From the NCBI GenBank assembly GCA_016716005.1, contig JADJXE010000001.1, forward strand, positions 2,059,001 through 2,123,000: a stretch of DNA of 64,000 nt, in the 5' to 3' direction. The notes beneath the pieces are model-generated. The model was not told the origin of the DNA, ran no database searches, and worked only from the letters and a program-made list of their open reading frames with translations. The position numbers and the translations under genes are program-made. Each line of letters begins with the position of its first letter. Position 1 is the stretch's first letter. The DNA comes from Acidimicrobiales bacterium (GTDB lineage: Bacteria; Actinomycetota; Acidimicrobiia; Acidimicrobiales; JADJXE01). This document shows, in pieces, positions 37,047 to 45,343 of this stretch.

Positions 37047-39293
37047 ATGAGCCCCCACACGCGATCCGCGAGCAAGCGCACCCGACCGCCCGCCCGCCCG
37101 GCCCGTACCAGGAGCCTGGTGTGGCGGATGCGCCGCCCGCTCTACCTGCTGGCGCTGCTCGCGATCGCGGCCGTCGCCGGGGGCGTGTACGTGCTGTCGA
37201 GCATCCCGCTCCCGCCGGCTCGCGTCCAGGCCCAGACCTCGTTCATCGTGTCCGCCGACGGGAGCCCGCTGGCCGAGCTCCACGCCGAGGAAGACCGCAT
37301 CGATGTCCCCCTCGACGAGGTGCCCCAGGTGCTCGTCGACGCGGTGCTGTCCGCCGAGGACAAGGACTTCTTCAGCCACCGGGGGGTCGACCCGTTGGGC
37401 ATCGCCCGGGCGCTGTGGGCCGACCTCCGCAACGAGGGCGTGCGCCAGGGCGGGTCGACCATCACCCAGCAGTACGTGAAGAACGTGTACCTCACGAGCG
37501 AGCGGACGTTCACCCGGAAGATCCGGGAGGCGGTCCTCGCCGTGAAGATCGAGCGTGAGCTCTCCAAGCAGCAGATCCTGGAGCGCTACCTCAACATCGT
37601 CTACTTCGGGCGAGGCGCCTACGGGGTCGAGGCCGCGTCGCATGCCTTCTTCGGCAAGCCGGTGCGCGACATCGGCCTGCCCGAAGCCGCCTACCTGGCC
37701 GGGTTGATCCGTGGGCCGGAGTCGGCCGACGCCACCACGCACCCCGACGAGGCCCGCTTCCGGCGCGGCTCGGTGCTCGAGGCCATGGTGGCCAACGGCT
37801 TCATCACCCGGGCCGAGGCCGACGAGGTCGATGCGCTGCCCTTCGACAGCTACGTGCTGACCCGGCCCGAGACGAACCGCGACACCATCATCGACCCGGT
37901 CGGGATGGGCGCCGAGTACTACGTCGACTACGTCCGGCGGTACCTCCTCGACCGGTACGGCGCCGCAGTCGTCTACGGCGGCGGGCTGCGCGTCACCACC
38001 ACATTCGATCCCCGCATGCAGCAGGCCGCCTACGACGCGGTGTGCGGGTTCCTCGACCAGCCCGAGGACCCTGCAGGGGCGCTGGTGGCCGTCGACGACC
38101 AGGGCCACGTCCGCGCCATGGTGGGGGGCTGCGACTTCGCCCGCTCGCAGGTGAACCTCGCCGTGGGCCGCGACGGCGGCGGCACCGGCCGCCAGCCCGG
38201 ATCGGTCTTCAAGGCGTTCGTGCTGGCGCAAGCGGTGCGCGAGGGCTACTCGGTCGAGTCGTCGTTCCTCGCGCCGGCCACCGTGGTCATCGAGGGCGCC
38301 GATGCCGGCAACGACTGGCGGGTGTCGAACTACGACGAGACCGAGCAGGGGCGCCTCAACCTGATCGAGGCCACCGAGGTCTCGTCGAACACCGTGTACG
38401 CCCAGCTCATCACGACGATCCCGGACGGCCCCGAGAAGGTGGCCGCCCTGGCCGAGCGCATGGGGGTGCGGGCGCCGCTCGACCCCGTGCCGTCGATCAC
38501 GCTGGGCACGCAGGAGGTGTCGCCGCTCGACATGGCGTCGGCCTTCTCCACCCTGGCCGGCCGGGGGGTGCACATCGAGCCCGTCGTGGTGCTGCAGGTG
38601 ACCGACGCCGAGGGGCGCGTGCTCGAGGAGAACCGGCCGCAGGCGACCCGCGTGCTCGACGAGAGCCAGGCCGACGTGGTGAACGAGGTGTTGCAGCGCG
38701 TGGTCGAGTCGGGGACGGGCACCGGAGCCCGGATCGGCCGGCCGGTCGCGGGCAAGACGGGGACGACCGAGGGCTACGGCGACGCCTGGTTCGTCGGCTA
38801 CACGCCGCGGCTCACCGCCGCGGTGTGGATGGGCTACCCGGAGAGCAACGAGCGCAAGATGACCGACGTGCGCGGGCGGAAGGTGACCGGCGGGTCGCTG
38901 CCGGCGGAGATCTGGCGCCGGTTCATGGTGGTGGCGACGGAGGGCATCGACACCGGGTCGTTCCCGGAGGTGACGACCTTCCGCGGGCAGATCCTCAACG
39001 AGCGCCTGCCCGACCAGGGAGACGAGTCGACGACGACCACCGAGACCACGGGGCCCGAGGAGAGCACGACGACCTCGACCGACGGCTCGTCGACGACGAC
39101 GGTGCCGCCCGGGCCCGGCACCACGGCGCCACCGCCGACCCCACCCCCGTCGACGGTGCCGCCCTCGACCAGCCCCCCGCCGACCACGGCGCCGCCGACC
39201 ACGGCGCCACCGACCACGACGGTGACGCTGCCACCGTCGTTGCCGCCGATCTCGATCACCTTCGGCTCGACCACCACCCAGCCACCGGGCTAG
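37047..39293 (+). CDS. Bifunctional penicillin-binding protein (transglycosylase/transpeptidase, PonA-like)
   Basis: 748 residues. Basic N-terminus, one membrane helix (LYLLALLAIAAVAGGVYVLS), then the GT51 domain: AEDKDFFSHRGVDPLGIARAL (catalytic Glu), GGSTITQQYVKN and RKIREAVLAVKIERELSK. The transpeptidase domain has SxxK in PGSVFKAF, SxN in SSNTVYAQ and KTG in AGKTGTTEG. A ~90-residue Thr/Ser/Pro-rich tail, likely wall-spanning, ends the protein. It polymerises and cross-links peptidoglycan outside the membrane. DUF5318 lies upstream as for ponA1. Confidence 0.95.
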   Translation: MSPHTRSASKRTRPPARPARTRSLVWRMRRPLYLLALLAIAAVAGGVYVLSSIPLPPARVQAQTSFIVSADGSPLAELHAEEDRIDVPLDEVPQVLVDAVLSAEDKDFFSHRGVDPLGIARALWADLRNEGVRQGGSTITQQYVKNVYLTSERTFTRKIREAVLAVKIERELSKQQILERYLNIVYFGRGAYGVEAASHAFFGKPVRDIGLPEAAYLAGLIRGPESADATTHPDEARFRRGSVLEAMVANGFITRAEADEVDALPFDSYVLTRPETNRDTIIDPVGMGAEYYVDYVRRYLLDRYGAAVVYGGGLRVTTTFDPRMQQAAYDAVCGFLDQPEDPAGALVAVDDQGHVRAMVGGCDFARSQVNLAVGRDGGGTGRQPGSVFKAFVLAQAVREGYSVESSFLAPATVVIEGADAGNDWRVSNYDETEQGRLNLIEATEVSSNTVYAQLITTIPDGPEKVAALAERMGVRAPLDPVPSITLGTQEVSPLDMASAFSTLAGRGVHIEPVVVLQVTDAEGRVLEENRPQATRVLDESQADVVNEVLQRVVESGTGTGARIGRPVAGKTGTTEGYGDAWFVGYTPRLTAAVWMGYPESNERKMTDVRGRKVTGGSLPAEIWRRFMVVATEGIDTGSFPEVTTFRGQILNERLPDQGDESTTTTETTGPEESTTTSTDGSSTTTVPPGPGTTAPPPTPPPSTVPPSTSPPPTTAPPTTAPPTTTVTLPPSLPPISITFGSTTTQPPG

Positions 39294-39306
39294 GCCGTGC
39301 CGGCCG

Positions 39307-39483
39307 TCAGGCCTCGGCCGGTTCGTGCGGGTAGTGGGTGAGGCAGGCGAAGCACCAGTGCTCGACGTCGTCCTGCACCGTGACCTTCCCCGGGGCGTCC
39401 CAGGCCTCGGGCTCGACGTACATGCGGTGCACGGCCCAGCGCTCGTCTGTCTCGGACCCGCAGCTGTCGCACACCTCGGTCAT
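39307..39483 (-). CDS. Small zinc-ribbon protein (58 aa), hypothetical
   Basis: 58 residues from the ATG at 39483, preceded by AGAGGAG. CDSCGS near the N-terminus and HWCFACLTHYPHEP near the end give a CxxC…CxxC metal site. The intervening part (WAVHRMYVEPEAWDAPGKV) is not recognised. Divergent from panB by ~105 bp and convergent with the PBP gene. Likely a real small gene because of the ribosome site and paired cysteines. Confidence 0.65.
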   Translation of the reverse strand: MTEVCDSCGSETDERWAVHRMYVEPEAWDAPGKVTVQDDVEHWCFACLTHYPHEPAEA

Positions 39484-39589
39484 GGTCGCTCCTCTCGCGT
39501 GGGCTCGACTACCGCGGTCGCCGTCGCCGTGCTTACACTCGCGCGCACCGCCGGCAGCCGAGTGGCGCTGGACGGGTAAGGAGGACGTG

Positions 39590-40453
39590 ATGCCCTCTGC
39601 GGTCACGGCGCCTGCTGTGCGGGCGCGCAAGCACCAGCCCGGTGCCGACCCCCTCGTGATGGTGACGGCCTACGACGCGCCCAGCGCTCGCATGGTGGAC
39701 GAGGCCGGCGCCGACCTCATCCTCGTGGGCGACTCGCTGGCCATGGTGGTGCTCGGCTACGACGACACCCTGCAGGTGACGATCGCCGACATGGCCCACC
39801 ACGTCGGCGCCGTGGCCCGGGCCCGGCCGAGGGCGATGATCGTGGGCGACCTGCCGTGGATGAGCTACCACGTGTCCACCGAGGACACCGTCCGAAACGC
39901 CGCAGCGCTGGTCCGGGCCGGCGCCCAGGCGGTGAAGCTCGAGGGTGGCCGCAAGCGGCTGGCGATGATCGAGGCCATCGTCGACGCCGAGATCCCCGTG
40001 ATGGGCCATCTCGGGCTCACGCCACAGTCCGTCCACGCCCTGGGCGGGTTCAAGGTGCAGGGCAAGGAGGCCTCGGCCGCGAGGGCCCTCGTCGACGACG
40101 CTCTCGCGCTCACCGACGCCGGGTGCTTCGCCATCGTGGTGGAGGGCGTGCCCGACGCGGTCGGCCGCATGATCACCGAGGCGGTCCCCGTGCCGACGAT
40201 CGGCATCGGCGCCGGGCCCTGGTGCGACGGGCAGGTGCTCGTCTTCCACGACCTGCTCGGTATCGAGGATCGGATCACGCCCAAGTTCGTGCGGCGCTAT
40301 GCGGCCCTGAAGGCCGACGGGGTCGCGGCCCTGTCGGCGTTCGCCGCCGATGTCCGGACCCGCCAGTTCCCGGCGCCCGACGAGAGCTACCGCCTCGCCG
40401 ACGACGTGGCCGAGGCCCTCGGGCTGTACGGGAGCGCGGCGCGCACGGCGTGA
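39590..40453 (+). CDS. panB: 3-methyl-2-oxobutanoate hydroxymethyltransferase
   Basis: 287 residues from the ATG at 39590 with AAGGAGG upstream. PanB barrel motifs: MVTAYDAPSARMVDEAGAD, LVGDSLAMVVLGYDDTLQVT (metal-binding Asp), GAQAVKLEGG, GHLGLTPQSVHALGG and IGIGAGPWCDGQVLVFHDLLG. It makes ketopantoate from ketoisovalerate and methylene-THF for CoA synthesis. Its stop overlaps the DUF192 GTG (GTGA). Confidence 0.96.
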   Translation: MPSAVTAPAVRARKHQPGADPLVMVTAYDAPSARMVDEAGADLILVGDSLAMVVLGYDDTLQVTIADMAHHVGAVARARPRAMIVGDLPWMSYHVSTEDTVRNAAALVRAGAQAVKLEGGRKRLAMIEAIVDAEIPVMGHLGLTPQSVHALGGFKVQGKEASAARALVDDALALTDAGCFAIVVEGVPDAVGRMITEAVPVPTIGIGAGPWCDGQVLVFHDLLGIEDRITPKFVRRYAALKADGVAALSAFAADVRTRQFPAPDESYRLADDVAEALGLYGSAARTA

Positions 40454-41001
40454 CCGCCCGGGCCCGAGGGCGAGCCACGGCTCTCGGCGTCGCGCTCCTC
40501 GCCGGCGTGCTGCTGGCGGCGTGCTCGGACGGGGCAGACGCGCCGGACGACCCCGGGGCCGGGGCCGGGGCCGGGGCGACCGCGGATCCGGGGGCGCTGC
40601 CCGGCCCCTTCGGCCAGACCCTCGTCGAGATCGTCGCGGCCGACGGCACGGCCGAGGAGGTCTGCCTCCTGTGGGCCGACACCGAGCCGCTGCGCCAGCG
40701 CGGCCTGATGGGCGTCACCGACCTCGGGGAGTGGGGCGGGATGCTCTTCAGCTTTCCCGAGGACGTGAGCGGGGGCTTCTGGATGAAGGACACGCCGCTG
40801 CCGCTGTCGATCGCCTTCTTCGACGCCTCCGGCCGCTTCGTGTCGGCCACGGACATGCCCACGTGCCCCGACGGCGACTGCCCCCTCCACGGCGCCGCCG
40901 CGCCCTACCGCCTGGCCCTCGAGGTCCCCGACGGGGGGCTGGGTCCCCTCGGGGCCGGTCCGGGCTCGACGCTGCGGGTGGCCGGCGACTGCCCGAGGTG
41001 A
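40450..41001 (+). CDS. DUF192 lipoprotein
   Basis: 183 residues from GTG 40450. Signal peptide (ALGVALLAGVLLAAC) with a lipobox ending LLAAC, so membrane-anchored outside. A Gly/Ala-rich linker follows. The DUF192 beta-barrel has RQRGLMGVTDL, GGMLFSF and GGFWMKDTPLPLSIAFFD. Function unknown, though structural relatives are small periplasmic barrels. Translationally coupled to panB. Confidence 0.85.
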   Translation: MTARARGRATALGVALLAGVLLAACSDGADAPDDPGAGAGAGATADPGALPGPFGQTLVEIVAADGTAEEVCLLWADTEPLRQRGLMGVTDLGEWGGMLFSFPEDVSGGFWMKDTPLPLSIAFFDASGRFVSATDMPTCPDGDCPLHGAAAPYRLALEVPDGGLGPLGAGPGSTLRVAGDCPR

Positions 41002-41076
41002 CCGGCCGGATCGCCCGGGTGCCGACGGTGACACACCCCCCGGTCATGATGGCGGGGCGGGCAGGAGTGGACCGGC

Positions 41077-41106
41077 TTGGGTCGCCGGGGCACGGGCGTC
41101 TAGCAT
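41077..41106 (+). promoter_or_regulatory. Promoter of the rpsF operon (candidate)
   Basis: TTGGGT (41077-41082) and TAGCAT (41101-41106) with 18-bp spacing resemble a sigma-70-type -35/-10 pair, ~85 bases before the rpsF start. Confidence 0.5.
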
Positions 41107-41150
41107 TGTCTGTCTTTGTCGAGACGCCCCTGCTCCGCAGATCGCGGGGC

Positions 41151-41169
41151 CCCGGCGCGAGGCGCCGGG
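41151..41169 (+). promoter_or_regulatory. Perfect hairpin in the rpsF leader
   Basis: CCCGGCGC – GAG – GCGCCGGG, an 8-bp stem with a 3-base loop, lies between the candidate promoter and the rpsF start. rpsF operons of many bacteria carry an S6:S18-binding leader; whether this hairpin is that element cannot be told by eye. Confidence 0.45.
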
Positions 41170-41192
41170 TCCGGAGGGAGGTGGAGCTCGCC

Positions 41193-41537
41193 GTGCGAGC
41201 GTACGAACTGATGGTCATCTTCGACGGTGACCTGGACGAGTCCGCATACCAGAGCGGCATCGCCCGGGTGTCCCAGCAGGTGGTGGCCAAGGACGCCACC
41301 GTGGTGCGCACCGATCCGTGGGGCCGGCGCCGCTTCGCCTACGAGATCGACCACAAGACCGAGGGCTACTACGTCGTCTACGAGGTGCTCGCCGAGGGCG
41401 CCGCGCTCGACGAGGTGGAGCGGTCCCTGCGGCTCGCGGACGACGTGGTCCGCCACAAGCTCATCCGCCTGCCCGACAAGGAGGCCGCCCGGCGTGGCCT
41501 GGTCGGGTCCGGCGAGGCAGCCCCGGCTGCCGGCTAG
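41193..41537 (+). CDS. rpsF: 30S ribosomal protein S6
   Basis: 114 residues from GTG 41193 (another in-frame GTG is at 41181). RAYELMVIFDGDLDE at the start, then WGRRRFAYEIDHKTEGYYVVYE, the S6 hallmark. It pairs with S18 on the 30S platform. First gene of rpsF–ssb–rpsR–rplI–dnaB. Confidence 0.95.
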   Translation: MRAYELMVIFDGDLDESAYQSGIARVSQQVVAKDATVVRTDPWGRRRFAYEIDHKTEGYYVVYEVLAEGAALDEVERSLRLADDVVRHKLIRLPDKEAARRGLVGSGEAAPAAG

Positions 41538-41554
41538 CAGACGGAGCACTCACC

Positions 41555-42013
41555 ATGGCCAATGGCAACAGCGTCACCCTCGTGGGCAACATCACGCGTG
41601 ACCCGGAGCTGCGGTTCACGGGTTCGGGCCAGGCCACGGCCACGTTCGGCCTGGCCGTCAACCGCCGCTGGCAGAACCGCCAGACCGGCGACTGGGAGGA
41701 GGCCACGAGCTTCTTCAACGTCGTCACCTGGCGCGAGCTGGCCGAGAACGTGAGCGAGTCCCTCAGCAAGGGGGCCCGGGTCGTCGTCACCGGCCGGCTC
41801 GAGCAGCGCTCCTGGGAGACCCAGGACGGCGAGAAGCGCACCGTCGTGGAGGTCGTCGCCGACGAGATCGGCCCCAGCCTGCGCTGGGCCACCGCCCAGA
41901 TCACCAAGAACGATCGCCGCACCGCCGAGGGTGGGGGTGCGTCCGGCGCGCCCGGCGCGTCCCGCGCGCCCGTGGCCCAGCCGCACTACGACGAGAGCGA
42001 GGAGCCGTTCTGA
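41555..42013 (+). CDS. ssb: Single-stranded DNA-binding protein
   Basis: 152 residues. OB fold: SVTLVGNITRDPELRFTGSGQATATFGLAVNRRW, FFNVVTWRELAENVSESLSKGARVVVTGRLEQRSWE. A Gly/Ala-rich linker leads to the acidic tip DESEEPF that recruits partner proteins. The ATG at 41555 is 17 bp after rpsF; its stop overlaps rpsR (TGATG). Confidence 0.96.
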   Translation: MANGNSVTLVGNITRDPELRFTGSGQATATFGLAVNRRWQNRQTGDWEEATSFFNVVTWRELAENVSESLSKGARVVVTGRLEQRSWETQDGEKRTVVEVVADEIGPSLRWATAQITKNDRRTAEGGGASGAPGASRAPVAQPHYDESEEPF

Positions 42014-42426
42014 TGGCCGCCAAGGCGACGACCCGCCGGGTCAAGAACAAGGACAACGCCAAGCGCAGCAAGAAGAAGACCAGCCCGCTGACCCAGGAGG
42101 CCGTGGTCTACGTCGACTACAAGGACGTGAACCTGCTGCGCCGGTTCGTGTCCGACCGCTCCAAGATCCGGGCCCGGCGGGTCAGCGGCAACGACTCCCA
42201 GCAGCAGCGAGAGGTCGCTCGCGCCATCAAGAACGCTCGCGAGATGGCACTCCTCCCCTACTCCAGCCGGGTGACGACGCAGCGGGGTGGTGGCCGGGGC
42301 GAGCGCGGCGAGCGGGGCGGTCGCGGTGGTCGCCCGCCCCGTGAGGAGGCGGTGGCGGCAGTGGAGGCGGCAGCGGTCGTCGAGGAGGTGATCGCCGAGG
42401 AGGCGGTCGTCGAGGGCGAGGACTGA
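42013..42426 (+). CDS. rpsR: 30S ribosomal protein S18 with long C-terminal extension
   Basis: 137 residues; S18 is normally ~75-90. The core (residues ~20-85) has LTQEAVVYVDYKDVNLLRRFVSDRSKIRARRVSG and AIKNAREMALLPY. The last ~47 residues are an added Arg/Gly-rich stretch (RGGGRGERGERGGRGGR) followed by an acidic Ala/Glu/Val tail. It binds S6 on the 30S platform. Overlaps the ssb stop by one base. Confidence 0.93.
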   Translation: MAAKATTRRVKNKDNAKRSKKKTSPLTQEAVVYVDYKDVNLLRRFVSDRSKIRARRVSGNDSQQQREVARAIKNAREMALLPYSSRVTTQRGGGRGERGERGGRGGRPPREEAVAAVEAAAVVEEVIAEEAVVEGED

Positions 42427-42427
42427 C

Positions 42428-42880
42428 GTGCCGATGAAGGTCATCCTGCGCGCCGACGTGTCCGACCTGGGGAAGAAGGGCGATCTGCTCGACGTCTCCG
42501 ACGGGTACGCCCGCAACTACCTGCTCCCGCGTGGTCTGGCCCTGGTGGCCGCCAAGGGTTCCGTCGACCAGGCCTCTTCCATGCGCCGGGCCCGCGACGT
42601 CGCCGATGCGCGCGACCGGGGAGCCTCCGAGGAGATCGCCCGGGTGCTGGTGCCCACGGTGATCACCATCCCCGCCCGCTCGGGCAGCGAGGGCCGGTTG
42701 TTCGGCTCGGTCACCACGCTCGACATCACCGATGCGGTCGCGGCGCAGACCGGGATCGAGCTCGACCGCCGCAAGCTGCACCTCGAGGACCCCATCAAGT
42801 CGGTGGGGACGCACGAGGTGCGGGTGCGGCTCCACGCCGACGTGGAGTTCAGCCTCACCATCGACGTCGTGCCGTCGTAG
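42428..42880 (+). CDS. rplI: 50S ribosomal protein L9
   Basis: 150 residues. The family signature lies in residues ~5-30 (MKVILRADVSDLGKKGDLLD, DGYARNYLLPRGLALVA). The central helix and C-terminal domain (GRLFGSVTTLDITDAV, DRRKLHLEDPIKSVGTHEV) are complete. L9 stabilises 23S rRNA near the L1 stalk. GTG start, one base after rpsR; ATG 42434 is the alternative. Confidence 0.95.
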   Translation: MPMKVILRADVSDLGKKGDLLDVSDGYARNYLLPRGLALVAAKGSVDQASSMRRARDVADARDRGASEEIARVLVPTVITIPARSGSEGRLFGSVTTLDITDAVAAQTGIELDRRKLHLEDPIKSVGTHEVRVRLHADVEFSLTIDVVPS

Positions 42881-42885
42881 GTCGG

Positions 42886-42907
42886 GGCCGGCCCGCAACG
42901 GCCGGCC
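42886..42907 (+). terminator. Hairpin after rplI, probable terminator
   Basis: GGCCGGC … GCCGGCC with an 8-base loop begins five bases after the rplI stop. Followed by TCTCGG, without a U-tract. Confidence 0.45.
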
Positions 42908-42915
42908 TCTCGGCG

Positions 42916-42924
42916 TTGTCCACA
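42916..42924 (+). promoter_or_regulatory. Perfect DnaA box upstream of dnaB
   Basis: TTGTCCACA, ~115 bp before the dnaB start. Partial matches (TTCCACAGG at ~42951, TCGTCCACT at ~42992) accompany it. Placement suggests DnaA control of helicase expression. Confidence 0.6.
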
Positions 42925-43037
42925 GTCCGGGACTCACCGTCCCCAGGGCCTTCCACAGGCGCGCCCGGGTTTGTGCACTGACATTCACCGGGTCGTCCAC
43001 TGGATGCCCACAGGCGTTCACGGTCAGGGTGGAGCAG

Positions 43038-44903
43038 ATGTCCGACACGAGTGGCGAGCTGTCCCGGCGGCCCCCGCCCGAGCGCACGGGGCGGGTGCCG
43101 CCGCACAACCTTGCGGCCGAGGAGTCGCTCCTCGGGGCCATGCTGCTGTCCCGAGATGCCATCGCGTCGGCAACCGAGATCCTCGGGGGCTCGGCCGACT
43201 TCTACAAGCCGGCGCACGGGCACGTCTACGAGGCCATCACCAGCCTCTACGCCGCCGGTGAGCCCGCCGATCCGGTGACGGTCGCGGCCGAGCTGGCGCG
43301 GGCCGGGCTGCTCGAGGCCATCGGCGGGCCGGCGGTGCTGGTCAACCTGCAGTCCGGCACGCCGGCGACGTCCAACGCGGCCCGCTACGCCCGCATCGTC
43401 GAGGAGCACGCGCTCCTGCGGCGCCTCATCGGCGTCGCCGGCGAGATCGGCGAGATCGGGTACTCGATGCCCGACGACATCACCAAGGCCGTCGACCGGG
43501 CCGAGTCGCTCGTGTTCGAGGTGGCCCAGCGCCGGGTCACCGACACCATGGCGCCCATCCGGGAGCTGCTCGACGCCAACCTCGACCGCCTCGAGCACCT
43601 CTACGAGCGGGGCGACTCGATCACCGGCATCCCCACCGGCTACGTCGACCTCGACGAGCTGCTCTCGGGCCTGCAGCCCAGCGGCCTGGTGGTGGTGGGC
43701 GCGCGGCCGTCGATGGGCAAGACGGCCTTCTCGCTCGGCATGGCCGCCCACGCGGCCCTGGAGGCCCGCCGCCCGGTGCTGTTCTTCTCGCTGGAGATGG
43801 GCCACCTCGAGCTCACCCAGCGCCTCCTGTGCGCCGAGGCGCGGGTCGACTCGAGCCGGATGCGCAACGGCCGCCTCACCGAGGCCGACTGGCCCAAGAT
43901 CAGCCACGCCGTCGGCCGCCTGGCCGAGGCGCCGCTGTGGATCGACGACAACCCGAACCTCACGGTGATGGAGATCAGGGCCAAGGCCCGCCGCCTCAAG
44001 AGCAAGGTGGGCGACGTCGGCATGGTCATCGTCGACTACCTCCAGCTCATGAGCGGGAGCAACCCGGCCGAGAACCGCCAGGTCGAGGTGTCCACCATCA
44101 GCCGGGGGCTGAAGATCCTGGCTCGCGAGCTCGAGGCGCCGGTGGTCGCGCTGTCGCAGCTGTCCCGGGCGCTCGAGCTGCGGGCCGACAAGCGCCCGCT
44201 GCTGGCCGATCTGCGCGAGTCCGGGTGCCTCACGGCCGACACGGTGGTCACCCGCTGCGACACCGACACGCCGGTGACCATGGGGGAGCTGGTCGAGTCG
44301 GGCGAGCGGGACGTCCCGGTGTGGACCCTCGATCGCCACTACCGCCTGGTTCCCGGCGTGATGACGCACGCCTTCTCCAGCGGCGTCAAGGAGGTGTTCG
44401 AGCTGCGCCTCGCCTCCGGCCGCCGGGTGCGGGCCAGCGCCAACCACCCGTTCCTCGCCATGGGCGGCTGGCGACGTCTCGACGAGCTCGAGGTGGGCAC
44501 CCCGTTGGCCGTGGCCCGGCGCGTGCCGGCCCCGCAGCGCGAGCTGGCCCTGGTGGGCGCTGGGGCCGGCCCGGGCGAGGAGCGCCTCGAGCTGGATGGC
44601 CTCGACGTCTGCTGGGACCAGGTGGTGTCGGTGGAGGCGATCGGCGCCCACGAGGTGTTCGACGCCACCGTGCCCGGGACCCACAACTTCCTGGCCGACG
44701 GGGTGGTGGTGCACAACTCCATCGAGCAGGACGCCGACGTCGTGCTGTTCATCTACCGCGACGAGGTGTACCACCCCGACTCGCCCGACCGGGGCACCGC
44801 CGAGATCCTCGTGGCCAAGCACCGCAACGGGCCCACCGGGATGACCCGCCTCGCCTTCCTCGACCACTACACCCGGTTCGCCAACATGGCCCGCGGGGTC
44901 TGA
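43038..44903 (+). CDS. dnaB: Replicative DNA helicase DnaB, with an intein
   Basis: 621 residues as encoded, ~457 after splicing, a normal DnaB length. N-terminal domain: PPHNLAAEESLLGAMLLSRDAI. RecA-like domain: Walker A GARPSMGKTAFSLGMA, Walker B VGMVIVDYLQLM, then SRGLKILARELEAPVVALSQLSR. The intein interrupts the conserved DLRESG/SIEQDAD junction. The hexamer unwinds DNA ahead of polymerase III. ATG 43038 has GGTGGAG upstream. It follows rplI by 157 bp containing a DnaA box. Confidence 0.95.
   Translation: MSDTSGELSRRPPPERTGRVPPHNLAAEESLLGAMLLSRDAIASATEILGGSADFYKPAHGHVYEAITSLYAAGEPADPVTVAAELARAGLLEAIGGPAVLVNLQSGTPATSNAARYARIVEEHALLRRLIGVAGEIGEIGYSMPDDITKAVDRAESLVFEVAQRRVTDTMAPIRELLDANLDRLEHLYERGDSITGIPTGYVDLDELLSGLQPSGLVVVGARPSMGKTAFSLGMAAHAALEARRPVLFFSLEMGHLELTQRLLCAEARVDSSRMRNGRLTEADWPKISHAVGRLAEAPLWIDDNPNLTVMEIRAKARRLKSKVGDVGMVIVDYLQLMSGSNPAENRQVEVSTISRGLKILARELEAPVVALSQLSRALELRADKRPLLADLRESGCLTADTVVTRCDTDTPVTMGELVESGERDVPVWTLDRHYRLVPGVMTHAFSSGVKEVFELRLASGRRVRASANHPFLAMGGWRRLDELEVGTPLAVARRVPAPQRELALVGAGAGPGEERLELDGLDVCWDQVVSVEAIGAHEVFDATVPGTHNFLADGVVVHNSIEQDADVVLFIYRDEVYHPDSPDRGTAEILVAKHRNGPTGMTRLAFLDHYTRFANMARGV
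44226..44717 (+). other. DnaB mini-intein (164 residues, no homing endonuclease)
   Basis: Begins with Cys in CLTADTVVTRC and ends VVVHN, flanked by RESG and SIEQ; +1 residue is Ser. Block B is RVRASANHPFLAMGGW; block F is VFDATVPGTHNFLADG. The ~50 residues between the halves are too short for a LAGLIDADG nuclease. Inserted at the conserved site used by several DnaB inteins. Confidence 0.92.
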
Positions 44904-45049
44904 TCTCACGCAACCGGAGTCGAGTCGGTGCGGGCTGGGTGCGAGGAAGGGCGCCCGGGTCGAGCGGCTACGGGGCCATGGGCCTGCCGGCCGCGCCGGC
45001 GTGACCTTCGGCCCTTGGCCACCGCGCTCCACGGGCGCATCGTGGGGGC

Positions 45050-45343
45050 GTGGACGGTTCAAGATCCGTTGAACTGGCGAGTGGGTTCCGGGCACTGGCC
45101 GATCCGGTGCGTGTCACCATCGTGCGGTCGTTGGCCGGTGGGACCCGCTGCGCGTGCGAGCTCCAGCGGGCGGCCGGCGTCTCGGCTCCGCTGCTGTCGC
45201 ACCACCTGAAGGTCCTCCGCCAGGCCGGCCTGGTGAGCGGCCAGCGCCGCGGCCGCTGGGTCGACTACACGCTCGAGCGCGACGCCCTCCGCCGCCTGCT
45301 CGGCGCCATAGACGTCCTCGACGCGGTCGGCGCAGCGACATGA
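45050..45343 (+). CDS. arsR: ArsR/SmtB-family regulator
   Basis: 97 residues. Winged helix with FRALADPVRVTIVRSLAGG, the metal-site candidate TRCACEL (paired Cys, ArsR alpha-3 position), recognition helix VSAPLLSHHLKVLRQAGLVSG and the wing GRWVDYTL. In this family As(III) bound by the cysteines releases DNA. GTG start; ATGA overlap with the permease gene. A palindrome inside its first codons (45057-45074) may be its operator. Confidence 0.88.
   Translation: MDGSRSVELASGFRALADPVRVTIVRSLAGGTRCACELQRAAGVSAPLLSHHLKVLRQAGLVSGQRRGRWVDYTLERDALRRLLGAIDVLDAVGAAT
45057..45074. promoter_or_regulatory. Palindrome overlapping the arsR start, candidate ArsR operator
   Basis: GTTCAA-GATCCG-TTGAAC, a perfect 6-6-6 inverted repeat covering codons 3-9 of arsR. 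TTCAA/TTGAA half-sites are typical of ArsR-type operators. Confidence 0.5.
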
